Source of the DNA: a virus
Length of the DNA stretch: 38,093 bases
Strand: one strand, 5' to 3'
IMG/VR virus record: IMGVR_UViG_3300042879_002873
Span: 1-38,093 of that record
Shown here: one piece after another, positions 6,341 to 13,924 of the stretch
Numbering within the stretch: the stretch's first letter is position 1
Layout: every line of letters begins with the position of its first letter
Notes under the pieces: model-generated
What the model was told of the DNA's origin: nothing
Database searches by the model: none
The model's input: the letters and a program-made list of their open reading frames with translations, nothing else
Program-made: the position numbers and the translations under genes

Positions 6341-8589
6341 CAGTTCATCACCGTTTCAACGCCCATGGCGCGCCCATCAGGGCCTCTCACCACGCGCTTT
6401 GGCGCAGACATGGTTTGGGCAATCTGCGCCAGCGCCTGCATCTGCAATTGCGCCGTGCTGGCCTGCTGTTGCTGCATCGCTTCAAGGCTTTGGCCCAATG
6501 CGGCCAATGCCGCCGCCAATTCGCGCATTTTCGCCTCGCTTTCACCCATCAACGCTTCACGGTCAGGCAATAGCGCGTCCTTGCGCGCATCAGCCCGCGC
6601 CGCCTGGCCATCCTGCAACCGCTGGGCCTCAAGGCTTGCGGCCTGCGCCATCTCCGCTTCACGCAAGCCCATTTCACGGGCTTTTAGATCGGCATTGAAC
6701 GCCAATTCTTGCTCTCGCAGCATCAGCTCACGGCCCTTGATTTCGGCCTCCAGCGCCAAGCGCTGCTGATCGGCCTGCGCCTTCAACATGGCCGCGTCAG
6801 GCTGTTGCTGTTGCGGTTGCTGCGTCATCTGTTGCGCGCGCTGTTCAAGCGCCTGGAAAGCCTGCTCAATCGCGCCCTCAAGCTGCCGCCCGGCCCTAAA
6901 CCGCCGCGCAAGGAACACTGCGCCTTGCCCCACCACCGGCAGCAATTCCGGCGCTTGCTGCGCCATGGGCAGGCTGCTTGCCATGTAATTGCCCATCGCG
7001 GTCAGGAACTCAGTCGCGGCCTGCTTGTCGCCCTGTTCATCAATAGCAATCGTGCTGTCGGTCTCGATCTCAATGCGGAAACTCCGCATTGCATCTTGGC
7101 GCAGCAATTCCACCGCCGGCATGAAAGCCTGCTGAAATTCTGGCGCCTGCTCCTGCAAGCCCGACATCAGCGCAATCGTTTGCGGCTGGAAATGCTCGGC
7201 AATCACCTCCGCAGTCATGGCGATCAAGTCGCGCGCAAATCGCGCCACCTCGGCCTGCTGTTCCTGCAAGCGCAACGCGGCAAACTGGCCCTTGATCTGC
7301 TGCGCCGTGGCAGTCTCGGATGGTGCGGAATAGCCGCGCACGATATCCGAAATGCCAGTGATCTCGTAAATCTGCGCTTTCAACGCCTGTTCACGGCCCG
7401 TCAATTCACGGATGGTCGCAATTACGCCGTCCAGCGGCACGAAATCCATCACGCCGCGCAAGCCGCCTTTTTCGGAAAAGGCCGCCCAAGTATTGACCGG
7501 AATCAGCCGGTTATCGCCGCCCTCCTGGAACAAACGCCCAAGGCTTGCATCCTGCGATGCGTCATAGACGCCAGACACACGGCAAGCCTCGGTCAGCTTA
7601 GATAGGCGATAGGTGACATCGTCAAGGTCATTGGCCTGATCCTTGTATAACAGGAAATCAGGCGTCGGGATCAGGCTATCAGTCGTCAGGGTGGCAAACA
7701 ACGGCTTCGGGCAGGGGAAGAACTCACGCAAGCGCAGCGGGTCTTCGCGCTCATCAAGCGGCGCCTCGTAGCCCTTGGCAATCCAGCAAACCTTGCGCTC
7801 CGCCTTATCCCAAATCTCATAAACCTCAGCCCGCGCGGCCATGCCATCGCGAAAGCGCGCCTCTGGCGTGTCGGGATTGTCTTGCCGCAAGCGCGCATTA
7901 AGCGGCACCGCCCGGCCAATATCTTCACCAAATCGCTCAATCAATTCGGCGCGCGTCATCTGCACTTTGCGCGAAACCCATCGCACTTCGCGCCAGGTCT
8001 TGGCCGGCGACATAAGGTAATCGCGCCACGCCACATAATCATGCGCCACTTCTTCGAATACCAGCATATCGCCGGGTTCTTCTGGCGTCTCTGCCTCATA
8101 CTCGGAAGCGTCGTCAGTAATACCCACGCCCTCGGCAGGCGTCGGCGGCTGCATCTTTTCAAAGTGCGGCACATAGCGCAGCCAGGCCGTGCCACGGCCA
8201 ACAATCAACCGATCATCGCGCGCTTGCTTGATAACCTCGTCGAATTGGTCGCTGTCAGTCGCAAAGGTGACGGCGCGCTCAAGCACTTCCGCCGCCGTCC
8301 GTCCAATCGGATCAGCATCCTTGAAGCGTCGTTCAACCACCGGCTTCGCGCGGCGCGCGTAAAGCGCCGGCTGCAAGGTCGAGACATTGGACCAAAAGAT
8401 GTTGATGCGGCGCTCGCCGTCATCCGATGAAGACGCGTTCTTTCGCTCGTCGCGATATCGGTCCAAGCATCGCTGCGCCGTTTGATACCAGTCATTGCAC
8501 CACTGATCGGCCTGCTCGATCTCGACAATCCACCGGCGGTATTTGCCGGCAGGCGTGTCATAATCAAGATCGTCGGGTTCCTGCGACAT
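6340..8589 (-). CDS. Portal protein (P22-like)
   Basis: A 749-residue protein that forms the dodecameric DNA gateway at one capsid vertex. Its length is close to the P22 portal (725 aa), and it has the large podovirus-type body (residues 1-560). The long C-terminal helical part is rich in Gln, Ala and Glu (about residues 580-720, including QQPQQQQ), matching the extended helical barrel of P22-type portals. The central region contains FLLYKDQANDLDDVTYRLSK, typical of the family. It follows the terminase block as expected. The last 30 residues (KRVVRGPDGRAMGVE) resemble portal tails of other short-tailed phages. Confidence 0.88.
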   Translation of the reverse strand: MSQEPDDLDYDTPAGKYRRWIVEIEQADQWCNDWYQTAQRCLDRYRDERKNASSSDDGERRINIFWSNVSTLQPALYARRAKPVVERRFKDADPIGRTAAEVLERAVTFATDSDQFDEVIKQARDDRLIVGRGTAWLRYVPHFEKMQPPTPAEGVGITDDASEYEAETPEEPGDMLVFEEVAHDYVAWRDYLMSPAKTWREVRWVSRKVQMTRAELIERFGEDIGRAVPLNARLRQDNPDTPEARFRDGMAARAEVYEIWDKAERKVCWIAKGYEAPLDEREDPLRLREFFPCPKPLFATLTTDSLIPTPDFLLYKDQANDLDDVTYRLSKLTEACRVSGVYDASQDASLGRLFQEGGDNRLIPVNTWAAFSEKGGLRGVMDFVPLDGVIATIRELTGREQALKAQIYEITGISDIVRGYSAPSETATAQQIKGQFAALRLQEQQAEVARFARDLIAMTAEVIAEHFQPQTIALMSGLQEQAPEFQQAFMPAVELLRQDAMRSFRIEIETDSTIAIDEQGDKQAATEFLTAMGNYMASSLPMAQQAPELLPVVGQGAVFLARRFRAGRQLEGAIEQAFQALEQRAQQMTQQPQQQQPDAAMLKAQADQQRLALEAEIKGRELMLREQELAFNADLKAREMGLREAEMAQAASLEAQRLQDGQAARADARKDALLPDREALMGESEAKMRELAAALAALGQSLEAMQQQQASTAQLQMQALAQIAQTMSAPKRVVRGPDGRAMGVETVMN

Positions 8590-8882
8590 TACGCGAAAAC
8601 CCTCCTCGGAACAGTTGGCACAATCAAACTAGCCTTAAAGGGATTAGGCATTTCGCCAGCCCAGGCCGCGTTAACATGGAAACCTTGCAGCGATGCGGGC
8701 GGTTTAATCATGACGCCTTGGGGTGTGTATTCTGCCGGGTCATACAACGTGCCGCAGACGTCCAGCGCCACGGTCTCAGGCGGTGCAATCTGCCCATCTT
8801 CACGCGCAAAGCCCGCCGCGTCATAGGCCGCGTCAAAAGCCGCGCGATTGGTGAAGCGGTGGAACGTATAGGTCCAGGTCAT
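8589..8882 (-). CDS. Conserved small phage protein next to fibre, 97 aa
   Basis: A 97-residue protein (MTWTYTFHRFTNRAAFDAAY). The C-terminal half reads FHVNAAWAGEMPNPFKASLI. I have an impression of a recurring small protein found beside fibre genes in alphaproteobacterial phages, but I cannot name a family. It overlaps the fibre gene by ATGA and the portal start by one base. It may be a fibre-assembly or attachment partner. The role is inferred from position. Confidence 0.55.
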   Translation of the reverse strand: MTWTYTFHRFTNRAAFDAAYDAAGFAREDGQIAPPETVALDVCGTLYDPAEYTPQGVMIKPPASLQGFHVNAAWAGEMPNPFKASLIVPTVPRRVFA

Positions 8883-10009
8883 GCGGTTAGCGCCTGCAAA
8901 ACGCTGCTTGATAGGCTGGTTGGATAAATCACAATGCGGCGCATGTAGGTGATTGAATTGGAACCAGCACCACCAAAAGAAGCAAACCGCAATTGGGTCA
9001 TGGCAGGCAAAGTCAATCCAGTTGCGGTCCGGACTGTTCCACCGTTAGCAACAGATGCGACATTTCCGCCTGAGTAGGCCCCAATCTGTTTTTGCACCAC
9101 GCCAAGGCTCATTGCGTCTGTTGTTAAAAATGTGTTGACGCCACTAACCGTAACCACTAAATTCATTGTTGGCGACGCTGCGTTTCTTTGCGATAGTGAA
9201 AAGACATTATTGGAAGTGCCATCATTAAGCTGTGTGGAGTGATTGGTTGAGCCACCTGCGGAGGAAAAGCGCGCAACAGTCACAAATTCTAAAAGCAACG
9301 AAAATTCCGGTCCAATAGTTAAGTTTGCCGTGCCGGTTTCCGATGCCCGCGTCACTGATGCGGCGTTGGTAATGATTGGGCTGGTTGCAAAAGTGCCAAC
9401 CTCACATTGCGCCACGTCCACCGCAATCACGTCGCCGCTTGTCACCAAACGGAAGCCAATGACTGGATTGGTAATTGTCGCAAACGGAATTGCAAAGCGC
9501 TGCCACGCGCTGGTGAGCGTGATGGCGGTCCAAGACGCGCCGTTATCTTGTGTGATCTCCACCGTGCCGGTGCCGGTAATGCGCCGCGCAAAGAAGCTGC
9601 TGACATGCGTGGCGCTTGCCGACGTGATGGTTTGCAGCGCTGTTCCGTTGCCAGCCGTGGCGGTCAATTGTGAAGCCGTATTGGCCGCACCGTCAATGCC
9701 GGTGACGTTCAACGCGGCGGTAATGTTGGTCTTGACCCATGCCGCTTGCGTAAAATCGCGCGAATGCAAGGCGATGTTGGTCCGCGCGCCTTCAGTCAAC
9801 AAACCGCGCGCCGCAAGCGTTACAGGGTCATAATCAAAGCGCGGCACATCAGTCGCAGCTTGCGTCAGATTACCAGCGCTGTTGAAATACCAAGCCGCAG
9901 AAGCGCGCGTGAAAGTGATGCGCGGATCAAGACCGCCTGTTATAAAATCAAACACGGCGCCGCTGACGTTGCCGCCAGCCCGTAACCGCGTGTTGATGCG
10001 CTGGAACAA
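8879..10009 (-). CDS. Fibre-like receptor-binding protein, 376 aa
   Basis: The conserved part starts near GLDPRITFTRASAAWYFNSA, followed by ATDVPRFDYDP and RGLLTEGARTNIAL. This is a recognisable N-terminal pattern of prophage and phage fibre proteins, and a jelly-roll-like carbohydrate-binding region rich in Thr, Ser and Ala follows. The frame is open further upstream to 10165, but that part overlaps the preceding gene and is Arg-rich shadow sequence. I chose a TTG at 10009 with AGGGG about 8 bases upstream. The gene lies between terminase and portal, an uncommon place for a fibre, which suggests an inserted module. Confidence 0.6.
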   Translation of the reverse strand: MFQRINTRLRAGGNVSGAVFDFITGGLDPRITFTRASAAWYFNSAGNLTQAATDVPRFDYDPVTLAARGLLTEGARTNIALHSRDFTQAAWVKTNITAALNVTGIDGAANTASQLTATAGNGTALQTITSASATHVSSFFARRITGTGTVEITQDNGASWTAITLTSAWQRFAIPFATITNPVIGFRLVTSGDVIAVDVAQCEVGTFATSPIITNAASVTRASETGTANLTIGPEFSLLLEFVTVARFSSAGGSTNHSTQLNDGTSNNVFSLSQRNAASPTMNLVVTVSGVNTFLTTDAMSLGVVQKQIGAYSGGNVASVANGGTVRTATGLTLPAMTQLRFASFGGAGSNSITYMRRIVIYPTSLSSSVLQALTA

Positions 10010-10010
10010 G

Positions 10011-10307
10011 TTAGCGCCCCTGGCCCGCCGTGACGTAAAGCGTCGTGCTTTGCCCAGTCGCGCAGATGGCCGCGATCTGCGCCACGCCTGGCGCCTTGCT
10101 GACCACCTTGGACTGGCCCGCGCCAATCGGATAGCCCGCCGTGGTGGCAGACGCGCCAAAGGCAATGAAGCACGTCAGCGTGCCCAGGTTCTGCACCTCG
10201 ATCACGGAAGCCTGCGCCCCCGCCGCACCAAAACTGGCGTTACTGCTGGCATCCGTCACGGCAAGCGTGAGCGTCTCGCCGGGTGAAAACGGCGCACTGA
10301 TTGACAT
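10011..10307 (-). CDS. Small beta-rich virion protein, 98 aa
   Basis: A 98-residue protein from ATG 10307 (MSISAPFSPGETLTLAVTDA). It is rich in Ala, Gly, Ser and Thr with alternating hydrophobic residues. The pattern AGQSKVVSKAPGVAQIAAIC followed by GQSTTLYVTAGQG resembles small head-stabilising or fibre-base proteins. It lies 13 bases after the terminase stop and just before the fibre gene. It may anchor the fibre. There is no enzymatic motif. Confidence 0.5.
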   Translation of the reverse strand: MSISAPFSPGETLTLAVTDASSNASFGAAGAQASVIEVQNLGTLTCFIAFGASATTAGYPIGAGQSKVVSKAPGVAQIAAICATGQSTTLYVTAGQGR

Positions 10308-10320
10308 GGCTTGAACTCCA

Positions 10321-11790
10321 TCACCACCGCGAAGCGCGCGGTGCGGTTTTCCACAAGTCGTTGAAGGTGGCGGTGTTTGACGCGCCAACCGATACAATCG
10401 CGCCCGGCTGATGCACGGGCTTTTGCCGCACCCATGGGCGGCTCATGCAAGCGTAACGCGCCTCGTCCGGCGCGTGATCCTCGCCGTCGCTATCCACATC
10501 TTCCAGGCGGTCCGGGTCATGCTGCAACGCCGGCAATGTGCGGATTAGGTCGCGGCATGTGCTGAAAATCAGCAAGCCCGGCCCTGTTTCATCACCGCGC
10601 AGCCTGGCCCGAACCTGATCCCACCCGCCAAGCGCGCCTTGACGTGACACGCGGGCATTGTCCGCCGGACGGAAGAACACTTTGGCCGACCGCGCCATGC
10701 GCTCGCCGATGCTTGGGCCGCCGTCACTGCTGAAGATGGCCGGGTCTGCCACGCCGTGAAGGCCGTTCTCAGGCTTAGGGTCGCCCGCCTCACGTTGCGC
10801 GATGCCCTGCGCCACTTCCTCGGCGGTCATCCGCAAGCCTTCATTCGGCTTGCCGGTGCTGCCATACCATTCCCGGTAACGCACAAGCGCACCACGCGGG
10901 ATGTCTTGCAACTCGCCGTCAGACACGGCCCACCAGCCGACGCTGAAAGGCCTAGCGCTGCCCCAGTCCAAAGACCGGAACCGAAACCAATGCTCAGGCA
11001 ATTCGCGCGGCGCGATGACGTGCCGGCCCATGTCGAACTCGGGAAAGAAAGCTCCGGCGATGACGTTCCAGTCGCCCTCTAGCCAAGCCCTGACCAATTC
11101 AGGGGAACCCGATTGCATGATGCTGGCCACGTATTCAGCGCCAACGTGCTTGTTATCGGAAACGCGCGACGGGATATAAACTCTATCGCGGTTCAAGTCC
11201 TTGCCCGTGAAAGGGCATTTGAAGGTTTCAACAATGACCTTCCAGCCCATCGGAGCCGGGTCTATGTAGCGCGCCTTGATCCATTGATGTCCCGGCCCGC
11301 CGGGATTGCCCGTCAGGCGCATTCGGCAGGGAACGCCCGCACCGCTTCGCAGCGTGGCAAACAGTTTCAGGATCGGCGCCGGGCTTGGGAAGTTGCCCGC
11401 TTCCTCGACATAAACCCGCGTGTAACTGTGGCCCTGGTAGCTTTCGGCGTCCGCATCGCGTTCAAGATAGGCAAAATTCAATCGCCCGCCGCCAGGCATG
11501 ATGATACGCATGGGAACAACGGTAAATTGTGCCCCAATCATAGCAAACAGGGCCTTAGCGCGCTCGAAAGTTTCCAGCAATTCCGTCCGAGAACGGCGGA
11601 CTATCAGCCCAATGGCATGTTTGCCGTAGCGATCCGCATGAACGGCCCATTCGCCCAACATGCCGTCAGTCTTGCCGCCGCCGCGCGCCCCGCCAAAAAA
11701 AACCTCAAAGACCGGGCAGGTCAAAAGCGCCGTTTGCGGGCCTGCCTGGGGGCGCCAGACTACGCTTGGGGCTGATGCTGTTTCGCCCAT
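10321..11790 (-). CDS. terL: Terminase large subunit
   Basis: A 489-residue DNA-packaging motor. The ATPase domain has Walker A GGARGGGKT (residues 33-41) and Walker B followed by catalytic Glu in VYVEEAGNF (about 127-134). The C-terminal nuclease domain begins with LDWGSARPFSVGWW (first acidic residue near 273), and a second acidic position is in GVADPAIFS. Such enzymes pump DNA through the portal and cut it at the end of packaging. It overlaps the small subunit by 31 bp. Circular permutation of the window is in keeping with headful packaging. Confidence 0.93.
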   Translation of the reverse strand: MGETASAPSVVWRPQAGPQTALLTCPVFEVFFGGARGGGKTDGMLGEWAVHADRYGKHAIGLIVRRSRTELLETFERAKALFAMIGAQFTVVPMRIIMPGGGRLNFAYLERDADAESYQGHSYTRVYVEEAGNFPSPAPILKLFATLRSGAGVPCRMRLTGNPGGPGHQWIKARYIDPAPMGWKVIVETFKCPFTGKDLNRDRVYIPSRVSDNKHVGAEYVASIMQSGSPELVRAWLEGDWNVIAGAFFPEFDMGRHVIAPRELPEHWFRFRSLDWGSARPFSVGWWAVSDGELQDIPRGALVRYREWYGSTGKPNEGLRMTAEEVAQGIAQREAGDPKPENGLHGVADPAIFSSDGGPSIGERMARSAKVFFRPADNARVSRQGALGGWDQVRARLRGDETGPGLLIFSTCRDLIRTLPALQHDPDRLEDVDSDGEDHAPDEARYACMSRPWVRQKPVHQPGAIVSVGASNTATFNDLWKTAPRASRW

Positions 11791-12161
11791 AATTCGGCGT
11801 CCTCTGCCTCTGCCGGCGCCATGATGACATAGCCGAGCCGCTCGCCATTCGTGGTCACGTCCGTCCTGCTCTCAGGCGGCGCGATGCGATCCAATAAATC
11901 CTTAGCCGCCGCGTGGCCTTGCGGGTGCAACGGGTCCAAAGCGCGCGTGAATTGCGCTTCGAGTATCTCTTCCTTGCGCGCGGCAATCTGCGCCTTGATC
12001 TCGGCTGCCACTTCCTTGCCGGCTGATTTAGCCTCGCCGGTCGGCTGTTGCTCGCTGGTGAAAGCCTTGGCCGGGCCTGCGCCTGGCCCGTAGCCTGCGC
12101 CGCTCGCTGCGCCACCGTGGCCCCCGCCGTTGCCTTTGCGAGTTGCGGAACTGCGCGCCAT
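11760..12161 (-). CDS. terS: Terminase small subunit (probable)
   Basis: A 133-residue protein immediately upstream of and overlapping the large subunit. The first 45 residues are Gly/Ala-rich and low complexity. The middle (AAEIKAQIAARKEEILEAQF, then TRALDPLHPQGHAAAKDLLD) is helical, as in small terminases that assemble into rings and bind packaging sites. The identification rests mainly on position. A different frame across the same DNA is also open but does not reach the large-subunit start. Confidence 0.65.
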   Translation of the reverse strand: MARSSATRKGNGGGHGGAASGAGYGPGAGPAKAFTSEQQPTGEAKSAGKEVAAEIKAQIAARKEEILEAQFTRALDPLHPQGHAAAKDLLDRIAPPESRTDVTTNGERLGYVIMAPAEAEDAELWAKQHQPQA

Positions 12162-12173
12162 GTCTTGCCCATG

Positions 12174-12204
12174 AAAAAGCCCGGCAGCCTTTCCAGCTCC
12201 GGGC
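12174..12204 (-). terminator. Intrinsic terminator upstream of terminase genes
   Basis: Read on the minus strand, GCCCGGAGC pairs with GCT-G-CCGGGC (one bulged G) around a 7-base loop and is followed at once by TTTTT. This is a good Rho-independent terminator. It lies 13 bases upstream of the small-terminase start, so it would stop leftward transcription before the packaging and head genes unless read through. Confidence 0.7.
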
Positions 12205-12231
12205 GCAATTGTGAGTTATATTCCCTCGCTA

Positions 12232-12250
12232 CAAGCCCGGCGGGGGCTTG
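12232..12250 (-). other. Perfect hairpin after small-gene stop codon
   Basis: CAAGCCC and GGGCTTG form a perfect 7-bp stem with a 5-base loop, starting directly after the stop codon of the 69-residue gene. There is no T-run. With the terminator 28 bases further on, it makes a double-hairpin leader upstream of the terminase genes. It could be part of an antitermination or mRNA-processing site. Confidence 0.45.
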
Positions 12251-12460
12251 TCAAGGGGTTTTTGGCGGATCGGGCAGGGGCATCCAGTGGGTGGGTTCCC
12301 ATTCGTCATCTTCGGCCCATCCACCGCAAACCACCAAACGCCATTCGCGCGTCCATGGTTTTTCGCACCAATAAACCACGGCCATATCCGACGATTCCAC
12401 GTCATAACCCAATAAACGCGTCCCATCTTTCGGCGCGGTCTCAATAGGTTGCCATTCCAT
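12251..12460 (-). CDS. WQPIETAPKDG-family small protein, copy 2 (69 aa)
   Basis: A 69-residue protein from ATG 12460. It begins MEWQPIETAPKDGTRLLGYD and ends with WEPTHWMPLPDPPKTP. This layout, an N-terminal WQPIETAPKDG and a C-terminal W-P-x-HW motif, is a very common small phage protein family of unknown function. A paralogue lies at 13489-13722. It is the last gene before the terminator and is translated 3 bases after the HTH gene's stop. Confidence 0.75.
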   Translation of the reverse strand: MEWQPIETAPKDGTRLLGYDVESSDMAVVYWCEKPWTREWRLVVCGGWAEDDEWEPTHWMPLPDPPKTP

Positions 12461-12462
12461 GG

Positions 12463-12663
12463 TCAGGGTTTTCTTTTCGGCGCCGGCGTAGCATAAGCCG
12501 CTGCGGCGCGATCTTCCAGCCAATTTGAAACCGCCACCGGGATAGGCAGCGCCCCGCGCGCCCATTGGCGCACGGTCCCCTCGGCGTAGCCAAGCTGCCG
12601 GGCTAGGCCCCGCTGGGTCCAGTCCAGCAGGGTCAGGCATTCGCGGAAATGGGTGGGGGTCAT
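12463..12663 (-). CDS. HTH DNA-binding protein, 66 aa
   Basis: A 66-residue protein with a single helix-turn-helix: LDWTQRGLARQLGYAEGTVR followed by QWARGALPIP (residues about 13-43), as in small XRE or Cro-like regulators. The basic C-terminus ends PAPKRKP. It overlaps the upstream gene by ATGA and is transcribed from the promoter at 12959-12987. It is therefore a candidate regulator of that promoter's palindrome or of the late genes downstream. Confidence 0.75.
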   Translation of the reverse strand: MTPTHFRECLTLLDWTQRGLARQLGYAEGTVRQWARGALPIPVAVSNWLEDRAAAAYATPAPKRKP

Positions 12664-12914
12664 ACGCGCTCTACATCATAAAAAGGAAAACGACCGGTTA
12701 CGCGGTAATTCTCTCCATTGTTTGGAGGAAATACATCACGCACCCAGTTTTTGAAGGCCACAACCTCCCCCGGCTCCACCCGGTAAAAATAGGCGCTGCT
12801 GTCATAATCCACCCGGCAAATCCTGCCCTTGGGGCGGTTTTCTTCCGTGAAGGCATAGCCGAAACTCCCCGCGCGATGCGGTCCTGATTCTCGGCAAAAT
12901 GCAAAACTGGTCAT
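12660..12914 (-). CDS. Hypothetical protein, 84 aa, first gene of promoter unit
   Basis: An 84-residue protein (MTSFAFCRESGPHRAGSFGY) rich in aromatic residues, probably a small beta-fold. It is the first gene after the leftward promoter, with a 38-base leader. A GAAGAG about 9 bases upstream of ATG 12914 can act as ribosome site. I do not recognise the family. Confidence 0.65.
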   Translation of the reverse strand: MTSFAFCRESGPHRAGSFGYAFTEENRPKGRICRVDYDSSAYFYRVEPGEVVAFKNWVRDVFPPNNGENYRVTGRFPFYDVERV

Positions 12915-12958
12915 CGGGATATCTCTTCGTTACCGGGCTTGATTGCCTCGGTGCAATC

Positions 12959-12987
12959 CTTATACGCATATCGCGTATGGGATGCAA
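12959..12987 (-). promoter_or_regulatory. Leftward sigma70-type promoter with palindromic operator in spacer
   Basis: On the minus strand, TTGCAT (-35) is followed by a 17-bp spacer and TATAAG (-10). This is close to consensus. The spacer and -10 contain an inverted repeat, ATACGC and GCGTAT around 5 bases (12962-12978). That is an ideal operator position for occlusion of RNA polymerase. It should drive the genes from 12914 leftward. Confidence 0.7.
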
Positions 12988-12990
12988 GAG

Positions 12991-13016
12991 AAAAAAACGC
13001 ATCGCGCGCATTTTTT
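12991..13016 (-). terminator. Possible weak terminator hairpin with A/T flanks
   Basis: An A-run and a T-run flank a short GC-rich core (GCATCGCGCGC), overlapping the stop codon of the upstream gene. The pairing includes two wobbles, so it is a weak candidate. It would separate the early leftward operon from the promoter just downstream. Confidence 0.3.
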
Positions 13017-13492
13017 CACATCCCCCAAAACTCAGCCAAGCGCCGCAACCCCACCCGCACCGCGTCAGGATAATCAGGCGTCAGGTTCCAGCATATCGCC
13101 AGCTTGACCGGGTCTCGATATAGGTCCAGCGCCTCATCCGCCGCGCGTAACTGCGCCAGCAACCACACCAGCCTATCCGATGGCCCGTTAAACGCCCCAC
13201 CGCCTGGCCCGCCGCGCATGGCGGGCTTCCCCTCGGCCAGCAGCGCCGCCTCCTCTGACCACAGGCTGTATCGGTCCGCCGCCTCGTGCTGGGCGTCGGT
13301 CAAGCGGCCCTCGCTCCATTCGGCATGATACCACACCCGGACGCGGGCGCCTTGCACGGTGCGGCTGGGCTGGTCAGGATCGGCCCGGAAGCCGATCTCA
13401 AGCGCGCCGTTCCGGATGCGCTGGGCAGGGCCTAAATCGGCCTCATGCGGTGAGCGCCGCGCGCGCGCGGGTTTTGGCTTTGGCATGGTCAT
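13016..13492 (-). CDS. Hypothetical protein, 158 aa, end of early leftward operon
   Basis: A 158-residue protein starting at ATG 13492, overlapping the previous stop (ATGA). The N-terminus is basic (MPKPKPARARR). The rest includes DRYSLWSEEAALLAEGKPAM and a helical C-terminus ending VRVGLRRLAEFWGM. The basic head followed by a helical body suggests nucleic-acid binding, but there is no clear family. It is the last gene of the coupled operon. Confidence 0.6.
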   Translation of the reverse strand: MTMPKPKPARARRSPHEADLGPAQRIRNGALEIGFRADPDQPSRTVQGARVRVWYHAEWSEGRLTDAQHEAADRYSLWSEEAALLAEGKPAMRGGPGGGAFNGPSDRLVWLLAQLRAADEALDLYRDPVKLAICWNLTPDYPDAVRVGLRRLAEFWGM

Positions 13493-13722
13493 GACCTCGG
13501 CCCTTCCCATACTGCCCAATGGGTAGGTTCCCACCAAAGCAATTCCTGCCCGCAAGATGATGTGGAACTCCACCAGCCTGGCTTTTTGCCAAGCGCTCGC
13601 GCCATTTCATCATCGTTTTCCCACCATGCCAGCCTTACCAGCGGCACCGTGGCTTGATCAACGTAAATCAGCACGTCCCTGCCATCGCGGGGGGCTGTCT
13701 CAATCGGCTGCCAATCAATCAT
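13489..13722 (-). CDS. WQPIETAPKDG-family small protein, copy 1 (77 aa)
   Basis: A 77-residue protein from ATG 13722 beginning MIDWQPIETAPRDGRDVLIY and ending with WWEPTHWAVWEGPRS. It has the same family layout as the protein at 12251-12460, so the genome carries two paralogues. It overlaps the upstream gene by 8 bp and the downstream gene by ATGA. The function of this widespread phage family is unknown to me. Confidence 0.75.
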   Translation of the reverse strand: MIDWQPIETAPRDGRDVLIYVDQATVPLVRLAWWENDDEMARALGKKPGWWSSTSSCGQELLWWEPTHWAVWEGPRS

Positions 13723-13924
13723 GGTTTTTCGTCCTGTTTGGGGTCGTTGCCTGCAACCGCGCCGCAAGGGCTTCAAACCGCGCTACAAGCCCTTCCAGGT
13801 ATTCCCGGCCATCCTTGTCCAGCTTCGGGTGCTGCAAGCCGTCCTGGGCCGCTCTGGCGCGGCGCAAACAGTCCTCGGCAAGCGCATCGTCGGCATGGGC
13901 GCGCGCCACTTGGGCAGGGGTCAT
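13715..13924 (-). CDS. Hypothetical helical protein, 69 aa
   Basis: A 69-residue helical protein (MTPAQVARAHADDALAEDCL) with a charged body (KLDKDGREYLEGLVARFEAL). I chose ATG 13924 because it overlaps the upstream stop as ATGA, the rule in this operon. ATG 13933 adds three residues. It looks like a small coiled-coil protein. No family is recognised. Confidence 0.6.
   Translation of the reverse strand: MTPAQVARAHADDALAEDCLRRARAAQDGLQHPKLDKDGREYLEGLVARFEALAARLQATTPNRTKNHD

Noticed and set aside
6709-7605. Long plus-strand open frame (298 codons) opposite the portal gene
   Set aside because: It lies fully antisense to a confident portal gene and shows no recognisable domain. GC-rich third positions keep the antisense frame open.
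11113-11775. Plus-strand frame of 220 codons opposite the terminase
   Set aside because: Antisense to conserved terminase motifs. No coding signature.
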